From Anoxybacteroides tepidamans (GTDB lineage: Bacteria; Bacillota; Bacilli; Bacillales; Anoxybacillaceae), in NCBI RefSeq assembly GCF_014201465.1, contig NZ_JACHEP010000007.1, positions 1 to 64,000 on the forward strand: 64,000 bases of DNA. The letters run 5' to 3'. Both the position numbers and the translations under genes were made by a program. Under the pieces are notes generated by a model. The model saw only the letters and a program-made list of their open reading frames with translations. It was not told the origin of the DNA and did no database searches. This document shows, piece after piece, positions 47,240-57,376 of this stretch. Position 1 is the first letter of the stretch. Every line of letters starts with the position of its first letter.

Positions 47240-47428
47240 GTGAAACGATTTAATCCGTATTCATGGCCGCCGTGGCTTCGCCAACTTTGTGCCATTTGCG
47301 CGCAAGTAATCATTCCGATTACAATTTTCCAAGCGATTCGCACGATTTTATGGCCGACTACCTTTGATGTCATTTTATTGGCGATTTTAGTTTTGCTGGC
47401 CGTCGCTTTCCATCTTGATTGGATTTGA
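47240..47428 (+). CDS. Small conserved-looking membrane protein
   Basis: A 62-residue protein, MKRFNPYSWPPWLRQLC at the start and two hydrophobic segments (about 18-36 and 40-58). GTG at 47240 follows AAAGGAGGG with seven to eight bases. Its last 42 bases overlap the end of ysxE on the other strand. The strong ribosome binding site and lone plus orientation between valS and ysxE support a real gene. Function unknown. Confidence 0.7.
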   Translation: MKRFNPYSWPPWLRQLCAICAQVIIPITIFQAIRTILWPTTFDVILLAILVLLAVAFHLDWI

Positions 47429-48409
47429 CAGCTGTTCGTTTTGTACAAGGCGCATCACGATTTGTTCCGTTTGTTTGAGCGCCCAATATTCCCGCTGCAG
47501 CCGGGAAACCGCGGCATATTCCGTCCACTCTTTTTTCCGTTTCGCTGCATAGCTGGAAACAACACGATATAAATACGTCGGGGAGGCGGCATGGCTGAGG
47601 AAAAAGGCGAGCTCTTCCTCGCGAATGGCCAGCTGCCGTTTATATTCGTCAAAACCGTCGATCCATGTTTCGTCCACCGGTGGCGGCGTTCGTACATATT
47701 CATACAACGATGTCGCTACATCTACAAGCGGAAAAGTCCAACGCGCCCGCTCCCAACTTAAAAAATACCGTCCCCCACGTTCACTCTGTACGTAATGAGA
47801 AGAGCGCGCGTTCCCATGTACGAACGCAACGCGCCATTTTTTCGTTTCTTTCATTTTTTCGTACCATGTTTCCAACTGCGTTTCTGCAAACCAATATGCT
47901 TGCATCGTTTCGTGAAAATACGTGCAAAATTGCAGTTGAAACGGGGACATATACCATTCATGTTCGCATTGTTCCGCATAAGATTGTAAAAAGGAGCGTT
48001 CTTCTTCCCAAGCCGCTTTTTTTGTTTCATAATAGTTTTTAAGCTCTGTTTCGTCCACGTTGATTTCTTGCAACGTTTTCTGATGCAGCGTGGCAAGATC
48101 GCGGAAAAAAGATATCATCGCTTCTGTTGCCCGCTGCCCTGACGGCGGTGAAATCCACGGCATGACATAATAATAGTAACCGCCTTCGGCTACAAACAAC
48201 GTGCCGCGCTTCGACCAGTAAATCGGAATCATTTGCGGTCGATAAAAAAAAACGGCTTGCTCAATGGCGTGAAGTTTCCTTGGATCGTCAATTTTTTTTA
48301 ATGCAAACGTTCCTTCGACTGCCTGCACTTTTTTCACTTTGCCGTAGTCGTCGATTCGCATTACGTGCAAAGGATAATGCGAAAGGATGGCCATATCGCT
48401 CCGCTGCAA
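47387..48409 (-). CDS. ysxE: Spore coat-associated protein YsxE (CotS-like kinase fold)
   Basis: A 340-residue protein related to the CotS/YutH family of kinase-like spore coat proteins: KKVQAVEGTFALKK in the N lobe and [12 protein letters not shown] where kinases have HGDLHxxN, so activity is doubtful. TTG at 48409 is preferred (six bases after AGGGAGGTG); an ATG at 48430 is upstream but has no ribosome binding site. It follows spoVID as in B. subtilis. Confidence 0.85.
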   Translation of the reverse strand: MQRSDMAILSHYPLHVMRIDDYGKVKKVQAVEGTFALKKIDDPRKLHAIEQAVFFYRPQMIPIYWSKRGTLFVAEGGYYYYVMPWISPPSGQRATEAMISFFRDLATLHQKTLQEINVDETELKNYYETKKAAWEEERSFLQSYAEQCEHEWYMSPFQLQFCTYFHETMQAYWFAETQLETWYEKMKETKKWRVAFVHGNARSSHYVQSERGGRYFLSWERARWTFPLVDVATSLYEYVRTPPPVDETWIDGFDEYKRQLAIREEELAFFLSHAASPTYLYRVVSSYAAKRKKEWTEYAAVSRLQREYWALKQTEQIVMRLVQNEQLSNPIKMESDGQQN

Positions 48410-48430
48410 CGAATCCACCTCCCTCTCCAT

Positions 48431-48470
48431 AAAAAATCTCCCACTTTAACAATTGGATAAAGTGGGAGAA
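48431..48470 (-). terminator. Terminator between spoVID and ysxE
   Basis: TCTCCCACTTTA / TAAAGTGGGAGA (48437-48469) with a nine-base loop and TTTTTT on the minus strand, directly before ysxE. It should limit ysxE expression from the spoVID promoter. Confidence 0.8.
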
Positions 48471-48475
48471 CCCTT

Positions 48476-49495
48476 TTAGGCGCGTTGGTTAACGGGAATC
48501 GGAATATAGAGCAGTTGTCCCTCGGATAAATCCGTCTCGTGTTCGAGATGATTCGCCCGCAATAACTGCTGGATCGAAATGTCGTACCGTTTTGCAATCT
48601 TGTCCATTGAATCGCCTTGTTGGACGATGCAAATTTTTACTCGTGAAAAGTCTTCTCCTTGCTCTTTAAACAAGCTCGTTAAATAAAGCGCATTTTCTTT
48701 GCGCGGCTTCGCATTTTCTTCTACTATCTGATTCTCTTGTTCTTGCTTGGCTGTTCCGATCGATACTTTCGCTTCGTTTTGGTGCGCTACTTCTGGCTCT
48801 TTAGCGAGAAGCGGCTCACTATTTTCGTTTCGCTCGTCGGTAGCTACTGCTGACGCAACCAGCGCTTGCTCGTCATCTTCGCTTCGCTTCATCACTTCAG
48901 GCTCATTCGGAACGATGTCTATGTGCCCAACAAGCCCCTCTTCGCTTCGCTCTGCCGTTGCTTGCACATGTTCGCTCGCTTCGGCTAGCATTTCTTGTTC
49001 GTACCATTCTTTGCGAGCGACTGCTTCAAACGGCTCAAACCATGACGGCTCACGCTCCGTTTCTGCTTCCTCTTCTTCCAACATTCCGCTAATCGAAATA
49101 TCGGCTACAAGGGAAAGCCGGCCATCGCTGCCTAAATCGTAATCAAACGATTCGACCGTGACATATACTTCATCTAAACTAAAAATTCGATTTTTCGGAA
49201 TAGTAATATCGACAGGAAAGTGATGAAACAGCTCACTCACCCCATCTTCACGCGTCGTAATCCGTTGGACAAACCGGCGCGTGCTAAAATCGTAAAGATC
49301 GGCTTCCTCTCCATCGTCGTCCGCCATGCGATATTCCCCGCTTAATTCTAACGCCCCGCGAATTGTAATATAATGATCGTATTCATCAACAGAAATAACT
49401 GGATCTAAAGAAATCGAGAGAAACTCTGCTACTCCCTGTCCCCTTTTAAACCAAATCGACTCTTCTAATGAAAAACGCAAATATGATTGCTCCAC
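48476..49495 (-). CDS. spoVID: Spore coat morphogenetic protein SpoVID
   Basis: Needed for coat encasement around the forespore. The 339-residue protein has a beta-rich N-terminal domain (RFSLEESIWFKRGQGVAEF, SLDPVISVDEYDHYITIRG), an acidic low-complexity middle, and a C-terminal LysM domain (VKICIVQQGDSMDKIAKRYD, LLYIPI). The GTG start follows GGAGGAGG. It is driven by a sigma-E-type promoter. Confidence 0.93.
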   Translation of the reverse strand: MEQSYLRFSLEESIWFKRGQGVAEFLSISLDPVISVDEYDHYITIRGALELSGEYRMADDDGEEADLYDFSTRRFVQRITTREDGVSELFHHFPVDITIPKNRIFSLDEVYVTVESFDYDLGSDGRLSLVADISISGMLEEEEAETEREPSWFEPFEAVARKEWYEQEMLAEASEHVQATAERSEEGLVGHIDIVPNEPEVMKRSEDDEQALVASAVATDERNENSEPLLAKEPEVAHQNEAKVSIGTAKQEQENQIVEENAKPRKENALYLTSLFKEQGEDFSRVKICIVQQGDSMDKIAKRYDISIQQLLRANHLEHETDLSEGQLLYIPIPVNQRA

Positions 49496-49546
49496 ACAGG
49501 CCTCCTCCTTCCGTCCTTTTCAGTCAAACTTTTCAATGGCATTATC

Positions 49547-49575
49547 AATGTATGACGAGCGGAAACAGAATATGA
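49547..49575 (-). promoter_or_regulatory. Sigma-E promoter of spoVID
   Basis: Minus strand: TCATATT (49569-49575), 14-base spacer, CATACATT (49547-49554). It has the same -10 as the spoIVFA promoter and a perfect -35. It abuts the hemL terminator. Confidence 0.85.
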
Positions 49576-49611
49576 ATAAAAAATGGCCATATGCACATTG
49601 CACATGGCCAT
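49576..49611 (-). terminator. hem operon terminator
   Basis: ATGGCCATGTGC and GCATATGGCCAT on the minus strand pair around AATGT and are followed by TTTTTTATTC, seven bases past the hemL stop. Confidence 0.85.
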
Positions 49612-49617
49612 CATTCA

Positions 49618-50904
49618 TTATCCCTTTAGCTTCGCAAACGCTTTTTCTGCTGCTTCGATTGTTTTGTCAATGTCTTCATCGGTATGCTCGGTCGATAAAA
49701 ACATCCCTTCAAATTGAGACGGCGGCAAGAAGATGCCTTGTTCCGCCATTTCGCGGTAATAAGAGGCGAACATCTCTAAATCCGATGTTTTCGCTTTTTC
49801 ATAGTTGATGACATCTTCGTTCGTAAAGAAGAAGCCGATCATCGAGCCAGCGCGGGTAACGGTATGCGGAATGCCGTATTTTTCCGCCGCTTGGCGCAAT
49901 CCTGCTTCGAGACGGTCTGCTTTTTTTCGGAACTGTTCGTACGTTTCCGGCGTTAGTTGGATAAGCGTTTCATAGCCAGCCGTCATTGCTAGCGGGTTGC
50001 CTGATAATGTACCTGCTTGATAAATGGGACCGCTTGGAGCAATCCGTTCCATAATGTCTGCTCTTCCACCGTATGCACCAACCGGAAGACCACCGCCAAT
50101 GACTTTGCCAAGACATGTCAAGTCAGGCGTCACCCCGAAATAGCCTTGGGCGCAATGGTAATCGACGCGGAAGCCAGTCATTACTTCATCAAAAATCAAC
50201 AGCGCCCCGTATTCGTTCGTAATGTCGCGAAGTCCTTGCAAAAATCCTGGAAGCGGCGGAACAACGCCCATATTGCCAGCGACCGGCTCGACAATGACCG
50301 CCGCAATGTCTTCGCCAAACCGCGTAAACGCATATTTGACGCTTTCTAAGTCGTTGTAAGGAACCGTAATCGTATGTTGCGCCACCGACTCTGGCACCCC
50401 AGGGCTATCCGGCAATCCAAGCGTCGCCACCCCTGAACCGGCTTTTATAAGCAACGAGTCACCGTGCCCATGATAACAGCCTTCAAATTTCACAATTTTG
50501 CTTCGTCCCGTATACCCACGCGCCAAGCGCAATGCACTCATCGTTGCTTCCGTCCCAGAGTTAACCATCCGCACGATTTCAAGCGACGGCACCCGTTCAA
50601 TCACAAGCTTTGCTAACTCATTTTCAACGAGCGTCGGTGCCCCGAAGCTCGTCCCGTTTTCCGCGACTTTTTTTAGTGCCGCGACGACACGCTCATTCGC
50701 ATGCCCTAAAATAAGCGGTCCCCACGACAGAACGTAATCAATGTATTCATTGCCGTCAATATCATAAATTTTCGACCCCTTGCCGCGCTCCATAAAAATC
50801 GGATCCATTTTCACCGATTTAAACGCGCGAACCGGGCTGTTCACCCCACCCGGCAACAACCGAACCGCTTCTTCATATGCTTGTTTCGAACGTTCGTATC
50901 GCAT
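49618..50904 (-). CDS. hemL: Glutamate-1-semialdehyde 2,1-aminomutase
   Basis: PLP enzyme that forms 5-aminolevulinate. The 428-residue protein has [25 protein letters not shown] and the PLP lysine in [20 protein letters not shown] at 50904 ([13 protein letters not shown]) is preferred to the one two codons upstream, by match to B. subtilis. Last gene of hemAXCDBL. Confidence 0.97.
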   Translation of the reverse strand: MRYERSKQAYEEAVRLLPGGVNSPVRAFKSVKMDPIFMERGKGSKIYDIDGNEYIDYVLSWGPLILGHANERVVAALKKVAENGTSFGAPTLVENELAKLVIERVPSLEIVRMVNSGTEATMSALRLARGYTGRSKIVKFEGCYHGHGDSLLIKAGSGVATLGLPDSPGVPESVAQHTITVPYNDLESVKYAFTRFGEDIAAVIVEPVAGNMGVVPPLPGFLQGLRDITNEYGALLIFDEVMTGFRVDYHCAQGYFGVTPDLTCLGKVIGGGLPVGAYGGRADIMERIAPSGPIYQAGTLSGNPLAMTAGYETLIQLTPETYEQFRKKADRLEAGLRQAAEKYGIPHTVTRAGSMIGFFFTNEDVINYEKAKTSDLEMFASYYREMAEQGIFLPPSQFEGMFLSTEHTDEDIDKTIEAAEKAFAKLKG

Positions 50905-50914
50905 CAACATCCCC

Positions 50915-51892
50915 CTATTCTTTTAGCCAACGAGCGACGTCTTTGGCAAAATACGTTAAAATTAAATCCGCGCCTGCCCGTTTCATGCCTGTCAGCATTT
51001 CTAGCACGATCGTTTTTTCGCTCACCCAGCCGTTTTGTGCCGCTGCTTTCACCATCGCATATTCTCCGCTTACATTGTAAGCGACAATCGGAAGATGGAA
51101 ATGGTTTTTCATATCGCGAATAATGTCTAAATAGGCAAGCGCCGGTTTTACCATAATAAAATCAGCGCCTTCGCGCACATCGGATTCCGCTTCGCGAAAT
51201 GCCTCAAGCCGGTTTGCCGGATCCATTTGGTACGTTTTTCGGTCGCCAAACTGCGGCGCGCTATTGGCCGCATCGCGGAACGGTCCGTAAAAAGCAGAGG
51301 CATACTTCACGGCATAAGACATAATCGGCACATGCGTAAATCCCGCTTCATCTAATCCTCGGCGGATCGCCGCCACAAAACCGTCCATCATATTGGAAGG
51401 GGCGATAATATCCGCGCCTGCTTTCGCTTGGCTTACCGCTGTTTTTACAAGCAGTTCAAGCGATGGGTCGTTCAACACTTGCTCGTTTTCGACGACGCCG
51501 CAATGGCCGTGGCTCGTATATTCGCATAAACACGTATCCGCAATCACGACAAGCTCTGGATACGTTTGTTTTATTTGCCGGATCGCTTGTTGGACGATGC
51601 CGTGCTCACAATACGCTTGTGAACCGACTTCATCTTTTTCCGCTGGAATACCAAAAACGATCACCGACTTAATGCCGAGGTCAACCGCTTCTGCAACTTC
51701 TTCATTCAATCGGTCAAGCGAAAACTGGTAAATGCCCGGCATCGACGGAATTTCCTGCTTGACATTTTCTCCTTCGATCACAAAAATCGGATAAATCAAA
51801 TCTTCGACGTGAAGATGGGTTTCGCGCACCATCGCGCGCAAATTTGCGCTTTGCCGCAAGCGGCGGTGGCGATGAAAAGATAATGTGCTCAT
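50915..51892 (-). CDS. hemB: Delta-aminolevulinic acid dehydratase (porphobilinogen synthase)
   Basis: Condenses two 5-aminolevulinates. The 325-residue protein carries the zinc-binding cysteines ([15 protein letters not shown]), the active-site lysines in [17 protein letters not shown] and [14 protein letters not shown]. Four-base overlap with hemD. Confidence 0.97.
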   Translation of the reverse strand: MSTLSFHRHRRLRQSANLRAMVRETHLHVEDLIYPIFVIEGENVKQEIPSMPGIYQFSLDRLNEEVAEAVDLGIKSVIVFGIPAEKDEVGSQAYCEHGIVQQAIRQIKQTYPELVVIADTCLCEYTSHGHCGVVENEQVLNDPSLELLVKTAVSQAKAGADIIAPSNMMDGFVAAIRRGLDEAGFTHVPIMSYAVKYASAFYGPFRDAANSAPQFGDRKTYQMDPANRLEAFREAESDVREGADFIMVKPALAYLDIIRDMKNHFHLPIVAYNVSGEYAMVKAAAQNGWVSEKTIVLEMLTGMKRAGADLILTYFAKDVARWLKE

Positions 51893-52674
51893 CGTTTTCC
51901 CTCCCGTGACTGGCTTAAAAAAAATCGTTCCATCGCTTTTATCATATCATCAATCGTATATTGCTCGGGACAAATATGTACACGTAATCCGAATTGCTCC
52001 GCTGTTTGTTTCGTAATCGGACCGATGCAGGCAATGACGCAATGTGCTAACAACCGTCGCCATTCGATTCCGTCAAGCATGTTCATGAAACTTTCGACCG
52101 TTGAGGAACTTGTAAATGTCACTACATCGAGCGCCTGTTTTTTTAACAAATCAAGCAGTTGTTCTTTACCACTTTCATTCATTTTTGTTTCATACACGAC
52201 TAGGTCGGTCACGTCTGCGCCTAACTGAACAAGTGCTTCTTTCAATGTCGGACGCGCCAAGTTGCCTTTCACTAGCAAAACGCGGTCATTCGGCTTCACA
52301 AGCGATTTCATCGCTTCCGCCAATCCTTCCGCGACAAATTCGTCGGGAACAACGGCTGGCCGAATACCTCTTTTCTCTAAAGCGAGCGCCGTTTTTTTAC
52401 CGACGACAGCGATGGTTGGAAGCTTCGCCTGATCCCCTACAAATGGAAAGAAAAAACGAACTCCGTTCACACTTGTAAAAATAATCCAATCATAAAGAGA
52501 CAACCTACAGATGCATTCATCGATCTTCTCTGTTTCGGTTACAGCTGAAACGGAAATAAGGGGAATTTCGATCGGATGAGCGCCCGCTTGTTTCAGCTTG
52601 TCCGAAAACTCTTTCGCCTGTTCTTTTCCCCTTGTAACAAGCACCGTTTTGCCGGACAACGGAAGCCGCTCCAT
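51889..52674 (-). CDS. hemD: Uroporphyrinogen-III synthase
   Basis: A 261-residue two-domain protein ([64 protein letters not shown]) that closes and rearranges hydroxymethylbilane. Its start overlaps the hemC stop (TAATG). Confidence 0.94.
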   Translation of the reverse strand: MERLPLSGKTVLVTRGKEQAKEFSDKLKQAGAHPIEIPLISVSAVTETEKIDECICRLSLYDWIIFTSVNGVRFFFPFVGDQAKLPTIAVVGKKTALALEKRGIRPAVVPDEFVAEGLAEAMKSLVKPNDRVLLVKGNLARPTLKEALVQLGADVTDLVVYETKMNESGKEQLLDLLKKQALDVVTFTSSSTVESFMNMLDGIEWRRLLAHCVIACIGPITKQTAEQFGLRVHICPEQYTIDDMIKAMERFFLSQSREGKR

Positions 52675-53606
52675 TACGCACCAAGCTCCTTTTTAACCCG
52701 GTCGATCAACGCTTTTGCGCCGCGCTGTGCAAGACCGTCAGCTACCGTTTTTCCCACTTCTTCCGGGTGCATACCGACAGCGGTTTCTTTATAGCATTCT
52801 TTTCCGTCCGGTGAAGCAACGAGCCCAGTAAAAACGACTTCATCTTTGTCGTTGACATAAGCATAACCAGCGATTGGCACTTGACAGCCGCCTTCCATTC
52901 GCTGCAAAAAGGCACGTTCCGCCAACACCGCCCGCTCGGTTTCATTGTCATTTAATTTTTGCAGCCATTCGAGCAATTCCGCATCATCTTCGCGACATTC
53001 AATGGCTAACGCCCCTTGTCCAACGGCTGGAAGACAAAGTTCCGTCGGCAAATATTCCGTAATGGTTTCATCCGCCCAGCCCATTCGGCGCAACCCAGCC
53101 GCTGCTAAAATAATCGCGTCGTAATCTTCATTTTGCAATTTCGCTAGCCGTGTATCAATGTTACCGCGAATCCATTTAACCTCCAAATCTGGGCGTTTCG
53201 CTAACAGTTGCGCAGAACGGCGCAAACTGCTCGTTCCGATCACCGCCCCGCTCGCAAGCTCCACAAACGGAACGCGCGCTTTGCTAATAAGCACATCGCG
53301 GTGGTCTTCTCGTTTCGGCACGCAGCCGATTATAAGCCCTTCCGGCAGTACAGCCGGCATATCTTTCATACTATGGACGGCCATATCAATCTCTTGATTG
53401 AGCATCGCCTGCTCAATTTCTTTGACAAACAACCCTTTTCCGCCGACTTTCGATAGCGTCACATTTAAAATTTGATCGCCTTTCGTAACGATCTCTTTCA
53501 TTTCAAATTCAAATGGCGCTCCAAGTTCTTTCAGCTTTGCAATCACCCAATTCGTTTGCGTCAAAGCAAGCTTGCTTCGCCGCGAACCGACGATAACTTT
53601 CCGCAT
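52674..53606 (-). CDS. hemC: Porphobilinogen deaminase (hydroxymethylbilane synthase)
   Basis: The 310-residue enzyme has [46 protein letters not shown] and the dipyrromethane-cofactor cysteine in [16 protein letters not shown] at 53606 follows CGGAGGAAG; upstream in-frame codons are not conserved. Confidence 0.98.
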   Translation of the reverse strand: MRKVIVGSRRSKLALTQTNWVIAKLKELGAPFEFEMKEIVTKGDQILNVTLSKVGGKGLFVKEIEQAMLNQEIDMAVHSMKDMPAVLPEGLIIGCVPKREDHRDVLISKARVPFVELASGAVIGTSSLRRSAQLLAKRPDLEVKWIRGNIDTRLAKLQNEDYDAIILAAAGLRRMGWADETITEYLPTELCLPAVGQGALAIECREDDAELLEWLQKLNDNETERAVLAERAFLQRMEGGCQVPIAGYAYVNDKDEVVFTGLVASPDGKECYKETAVGMHPEEVGKTVADGLAQRGAKALIDRVKKELGA

Positions 53607-53620
53607 CTTTTCTTCCTCCG

Positions 53621-54454
53621 TTATGAATACCAAAAATGAAACTTCGACAAACTGCCAAACAAGAAAAAGTTCACGAGCAAAAATAAAAAAGAGCCAATGT
53701 TCCACAACGCAATCGCTTTTCCTTGCATTCCTCGAACAACCCGTTTGTAAAAATACATGCTATAAACAGCTAAGACAGAAAAAGATCCTAGCACTTTTGC
53801 ATCATACCAATGGAAATCTTCAATTTTAATATAGGCCCAAATGACGCCAAGAATAAGCCCTAATAATAACATAGGCAAGCCGATCAAATTTAAAACGTGA
53901 GACATCTTCTCTAATTTCGTTAAATCCGTCATCCGTAACAACCGTTTTCCCCATTTTTTTTGTTTTAACAAATGATATTGAATCATATATAAAACCGAAA
54001 AAACAAATGAAAGCGAAAACGCCCCATACGCCAGTATAGCCATTGTAATATGAATTATTAGCAGCTCGGAAATCATCTTTTCCGCTACGGCCTCAGATTG
54101 ATCGTGAATCGGTGCAAACGTATGAAGCGCTAATATAAAAAATGCCAGCACATTCGTGAAAAACACAATAAAATCAACGCGCAACAACCGGTTAATCACA
54201 AGCGACAATGTAATGAGCACCCATGCGTAAAAATAAAGACCTTCCGACATCGTCAAAATCGGAAACCGCTTTGTTTCGACGATGCGAAACAAGAAAAAAG
54301 CCGTCTGAAAAACCCATACAATAGAAAGTAACCAGAAGGCAGTGCGATTCGCCTTCCGGTTATGATGCAAAAAATCTATAAAATATAGCGATACAGACAA
54401 TGAGTACAAAATAACGGATAATTCGTACAACCGTGTGAGATTCATCTCTAACAT
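53621..54454 (-). CDS. hemX: HemX, membrane regulator of HemA level (cytochrome c assembly-like)
   Basis: A 277-residue polytopic protein with about eight membrane segments and the CcsA/ResC-like pattern ([41 protein letters not shown]). In B. subtilis HemX lowers the amount of HemA. ATG at 54454 follows GAGAGGAAT and lies after hemA in the operon. Confidence 0.92.
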   Translation of the reverse strand: MLEMNLTRLYELSVILYSLSVSLYFIDFLHHNRKANRTAFWLLSIVWVFQTAFFLFRIVETKRFPILTMSEGLYFYAWVLITLSLVINRLLRVDFIVFFTNVLAFFILALHTFAPIHDQSEAVAEKMISELLIIHITMAILAYGAFSLSFVFSVLYMIQYHLLKQKKWGKRLLRMTDLTKLEKMSHVLNLIGLPMLLLGLILGVIWAYIKIEDFHWYDAKVLGSFSVLAVYSMYFYKRVVRGMQGKAIALWNIGSFLFLLVNFFLFGSLSKFHFWYS

Positions 54455-54470
54455 TCGCAAAATTCCTCTC

Positions 54471-55802
54471 TTATGACTGTAGAGATGGGACAACCGAGCG
54501 CTCACCATCATCTTTTACCTGTTTTTGCGTCTGCAAAGCCTCTTCAATGTTAAAAATTTTCGCAAACAACCGGAGCGCTTCTTCCGCATTCGGCTCTGCT
54601 GCTAATTCTTTCGCCCGCAAAATCGGATCGCGCAACAGTTGATTAATAATGCTTTTCGTATGTTTGTTCAACACTTTGCGGTCGCGCTCCGATAAATGCG
54701 GCAGCTTCCGCTCGATGCTTTGCATCGTCTCTGCCTGAATCGCCAGCGCTTTTTCGCGAAGAGCGGCAATAACTGGAACGACACCGAGTGTATGAAGCCA
54801 TTGCTGGAATTCGACAAGCTCCGCTTCAATCATGATTTCAATTTGTTCCGCTGCTTTTTTTCGTTCCGCCAAATTCGCTTGCACGATTCCTTCTAAATCG
54901 TCAATGTCGTATAAAAAGACGCTTTCAAGCTCCGATAACGCCGGATCTAAGTCGCGTGGAACGGCGATATCGACCATAAACAACGGGCGGCCTTTGCGCA
55001 TTTTTTCGATATGCATCATCATATCTTTCGTAATGACATACTCTTTTGCCCCTGTTGAGCTAATTAAAATATCGGCTTCCACGAGGGCACATTGCAGCTC
55101 CGACAACGGCTTAGCGTTTCCGGAAAATTTCTCAGCCAAATGTTGCGCCTTCTCAAACGTCCGATTGATGACCGTCACTTTTTTCACACCGCTGCCGTAA
55201 AGGTTTTGCAGCGCCAGTTCCCCCATTTTCCCAGCACCAAGCACTAATACGTGCTTAGATGATAAATCACCAAAAATCTTTTTCGCTAGCTCGACCGCTG
55301 CATAGCTAACCGATACAGCGTTCGAGCCAATTTCCGTTTCTGCATGCGCGCGTTTCGCTAACGTCACTGCCTGCTTAAATAGCTGTTTAAATACGGTGCC
55401 GATTGTGTTTTCATGTTGCGCCAAAAGATAGCTTGAGCGCACTTGTCCTAAAATTTGCGTCTCACCTAAAATCATCGAATCAAGACCACAGGCAACGCGA
55501 AATAAATGTTCGATCGCCGCTTCATGTTCTAAAATCGTTAAATACGGTGTTAACTCTTCTTTCTCGAACTGAAACCAATTGGCTAAAAACGTTTTTATAT
55601 AATAACGCCCAGTATGCACTTGGTCGACAACAGCATAAATTTCCGTACGGTTACACGTCGAAAGAATTACATTTTCTAAAATGCTTTTTTGTTGCTGTAA
55701 CGCTTTCATCGCTTCGACCAGTTCAGATTCGCTAAATGTCAGCTTTTCGCGAATTTCGACAGGGGCGGTTTTATAGTTTACGCCAACGACAACAATATGC
55801 AC
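54471..55802 (-). CDS. hemA: Glutamyl-tRNA reductase
   Basis: First committed step of heme synthesis by the C5 route. The 443-residue protein has the start [20 protein letters not shown], the catalytic cysteine in [33 protein letters not shown], and the NADPH fold [16 protein letters not shown] at 55802 follows GAGGGGGTATAGGA. First gene of hemAXCDBL. Confidence 0.98.
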   Translation of the reverse strand: MHIVVVGVNYKTAPVEIREKLTFSESELVEAMKALQQQKSILENVILSTCNRTEIYAVVDQVHTGRYYIKTFLANWFQFEKEELTPYLTILEHEAAIEHLFRVACGLDSMILGETQILGQVRSSYLLAQHENTIGTVFKQLFKQAVTLAKRAHAETEIGSNAVSVSYAAVELAKKIFGDLSSKHVLVLGAGKMGELALQNLYGSGVKKVTVINRTFEKAQHLAEKFSGNAKPLSELQCALVEADILISSTGAKEYVITKDMMMHIEKMRKGRPLFMVDIAVPRDLDPALSELESVFLYDIDDLEGIVQANLAERKKAAEQIEIMIEAELVEFQQWLHTLGVVPVIAALREKALAIQAETMQSIERKLPHLSERDRKVLNKHTKSIINQLLRDPILRAKELAAEPNAEEALRLFAKIFNIEEALQTQKQVKDDGERSVVPSLQS

Positions 55803-55846
55803 TTTCCTATACCCCCTCAGCCAAAAGTACATAATAATCTCACTAT

Positions 55847-55876
55847 ATTATAGCATGTATATGTGCAATGCACCAA
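55847..55876 (-). promoter_or_regulatory. hemA operon promoter
   Basis: Minus strand TTGGTG (55871-55876), 18-base spacer, TATAAT (55847-55852), about 45 bases before the GTG start. The -35 is moderate. No PerR-like box is evident. Confidence 0.55.
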
Positions 55877-55896
55877 AAAAAAAATGTGAACACAAT

Positions 55897-55924
55897 TTGA
55901 AACTGTATGATAAACTTTTATACA
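55897..55924 (+). promoter_or_regulatory. Possible promoter of the plus-strand membrane protein gene
   Basis: TTGAAA (55897-55902), 16-base spacer, TATACA (55919-55924), about 70 bases before the ATG at 55996 and back-to-back with the hemA promoter. Confidence 0.5.
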
Positions 55925-55995
55925 GAATCTCGAATGCTAATACATTTTCCACACATATCTACAAATCGAAGTTCATGGGGAAAATCAGGAGGAAC

Positions 55996-56484
55996 ATGAT
56001 GAAAAAACACGGAATTTTTTCTGGCATTGTGCTCATTGGATTAGGCATTTATTTTTTAAGCGCCCAGCTTCCGCTTCCCTTTTTAAAGCTTTTTCAAGGA
56101 TGGCCGACTTTGCTTGTCATTTTTGGAGCGGCTCTGCTCGGACAAGCCTATTCCGGACGTGAATATCAACATATTTTCCCAGGAGTGTTGTTGTTCGGAT
56201 TTGGTCTTCATTTTCTGCTCATCCAATCATTGAAAAGCTGGCCAAATAAAACTGGTATGCTATTTTTAATCGTGGCGCTCGCCTTTTTGCTTAGTTCACG
56301 AAAAATGAAATCCGGATTTGTACAAAGTTTACTTTTTTTTGTTTTGGCCTTTGTCATGTTATTTTCTGATCGGTTCAATTATTTCTTTCACATCATTGAA
56401 ACGAGCATTTCATTTGTTTGGAAATTTTGGCCGCTCGTTTTTATTATTTTTGGCATATACATATTATTTGTAAAAAAGAAATAA
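55996..56484 (+). CDS. Membrane protein with LiaI/DUF5668-like segments
   Basis: A 162-residue protein with about six hydrophobic segments in repeated pairs (GIFSGIVLIGLGIYFL, FWPLVFIIFGIYILFV), resembling LiaF-type transmembrane regions (DUF5668). ATG at 55996 follows CAGGAGGAAC; an adjacent second ATG is also possible. It is transcribed away from hemA. A family 2 MITE duplicates target bases overlapping its stop codon. Function unknown. Confidence 0.75.
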   Translation: MMKKHGIFSGIVLIGLGIYFLSAQLPLPFLKLFQGWPTLLVIFGAALLGQAYSGREYQHIFPGVLLFGFGLHFLLIQSLKSWPNKTGMLFLIVALAFLLSSRKMKSGFVQSLLFFVLAFVMLFSDRFNYFFHIIETSISFVWKFWPLVFIIFGIYILFVKKK

Positions 56485-56489
56485 TGCAT

Positions 56490-56738
56490 CACGAGTGTTG
56501 ATTATCCATTATTTTACTAAAAAACACAGAATCATATGACTGAACACAAGCTTTTCTGCCTCTTCCCTCGAACAAGAACGCCGGCGGGCAAATGTCATTT
56601 GCCCGCAAAGCGTTCATTGTTCGAGGAGGGCATGCGTACAGCATGCCCAGTCGGCAAGCGAGCCGCTTGCCGACTACGGCAGAAAAGCTAGGAATAGAGC
56701 GATGTCAACTGGTTTTTAATGGTTAATCAACACGCCTG
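56490..56738. repeat. MITE-like element, family 2, copy 2, with 9-base target duplication
   Basis: The 249-base copy of the element at 36067-36313, same orientation, flanked by perfect ATAATGCAT repeats (56481-56489, 56739-56747). It differs from copy 1 by a few substitutions and in one stem (GTCGGCAAGCG / CGCTTGCCGAC region, intact here and altered in copy 1). Six bases from the stop codon of the preceding gene. Confidence 0.9.
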
Positions 56739-56748
56739 ATAATGCATA

Positions 56749-56788
56749 CAAAAAAAACACCAGCCATTTCTTAATGGACTGGTGTTTT
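56749..56788. terminator. engB terminator (also usable on plus strand)
   Basis: CACCAGCCATT / AATGGACTGGTG stem (56758-56784). The minus strand ends in eight T, the plus strand in TTTTCT. It lies just after the engB stop and downstream of the MITE. Confidence 0.85.
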
Positions 56789-56794
56789 CTATCA

Positions 56795-57376
56795 TTACAT
56801 CATCCGTTGCAATGCACTCCATGCTTCATCTTTTCCTTGGCCCGTTTCCGCCGAAAAGAGAATAAGTTCATCTTCAGCCACCATGTTCAACGTTTCCCGA
56901 ACGATTTTTTGATGTTTTTGCCATTTTCCTTTTGGAACTTTATCTGCTTTCGTAGCGATCACAATCGTTGGAATATCATAATGTTTTAAAAAATTGTACA
57001 TCATGCAATCATCTTTCGTTGGCGGATGACGCAAATCGACAATTAGCACAACCGCTCTCAGCTGCCCTCTTGTCGTAAAATACGTTTCCATCATTTTTCC
57101 CCACGCTTGCCGCTCTTGTTTCGATACTTTGGCGAACCCATAGCCTGGAACATCAACAAAATAAAACGATTCGTTAATGAGATAAAAATTTAATGTTTGC
57201 GTTTTTCCTGGTTTGGATGATGTACGTGCTAAACTTTTCCGATTCACCATTTTATTAATGAACGATGATTTGCCGACGTTGGAGCGTCCGGCGAGCGCAA
57301 ACTCCGGCAGCTCGCCAGCAGGATATTGTTCTGGTTTTACGGCACTTATCGTAATTTCTGCTGCAGTAATTTTCAT
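56795..57376 (-). CDS. engB: Ribosome biogenesis GTPase EngB (YsxC)
   Basis: Essential GTPase for 50S assembly. The 193-residue protein has [15 protein letters not shown], the switch [24 protein letters not shown] and [10 protein letters not shown]. It overlaps lonA by four bases, as in B. subtilis. Confidence 0.98.
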   Translation of the reverse strand: MKITAAEITISAVKPEQYPAGELPEFALAGRSNVGKSSFINKMVNRKSLARTSSKPGKTQTLNFYLINESFYFVDVPGYGFAKVSKQERQAWGKMMETYFTTRGQLRAVVLIVDLRHPPTKDDCMMYNFLKHYDIPTIVIATKADKVPKGKWQKHQKIVRETLNMVAEDELILFSAETGQGKDEAWSALQRMM

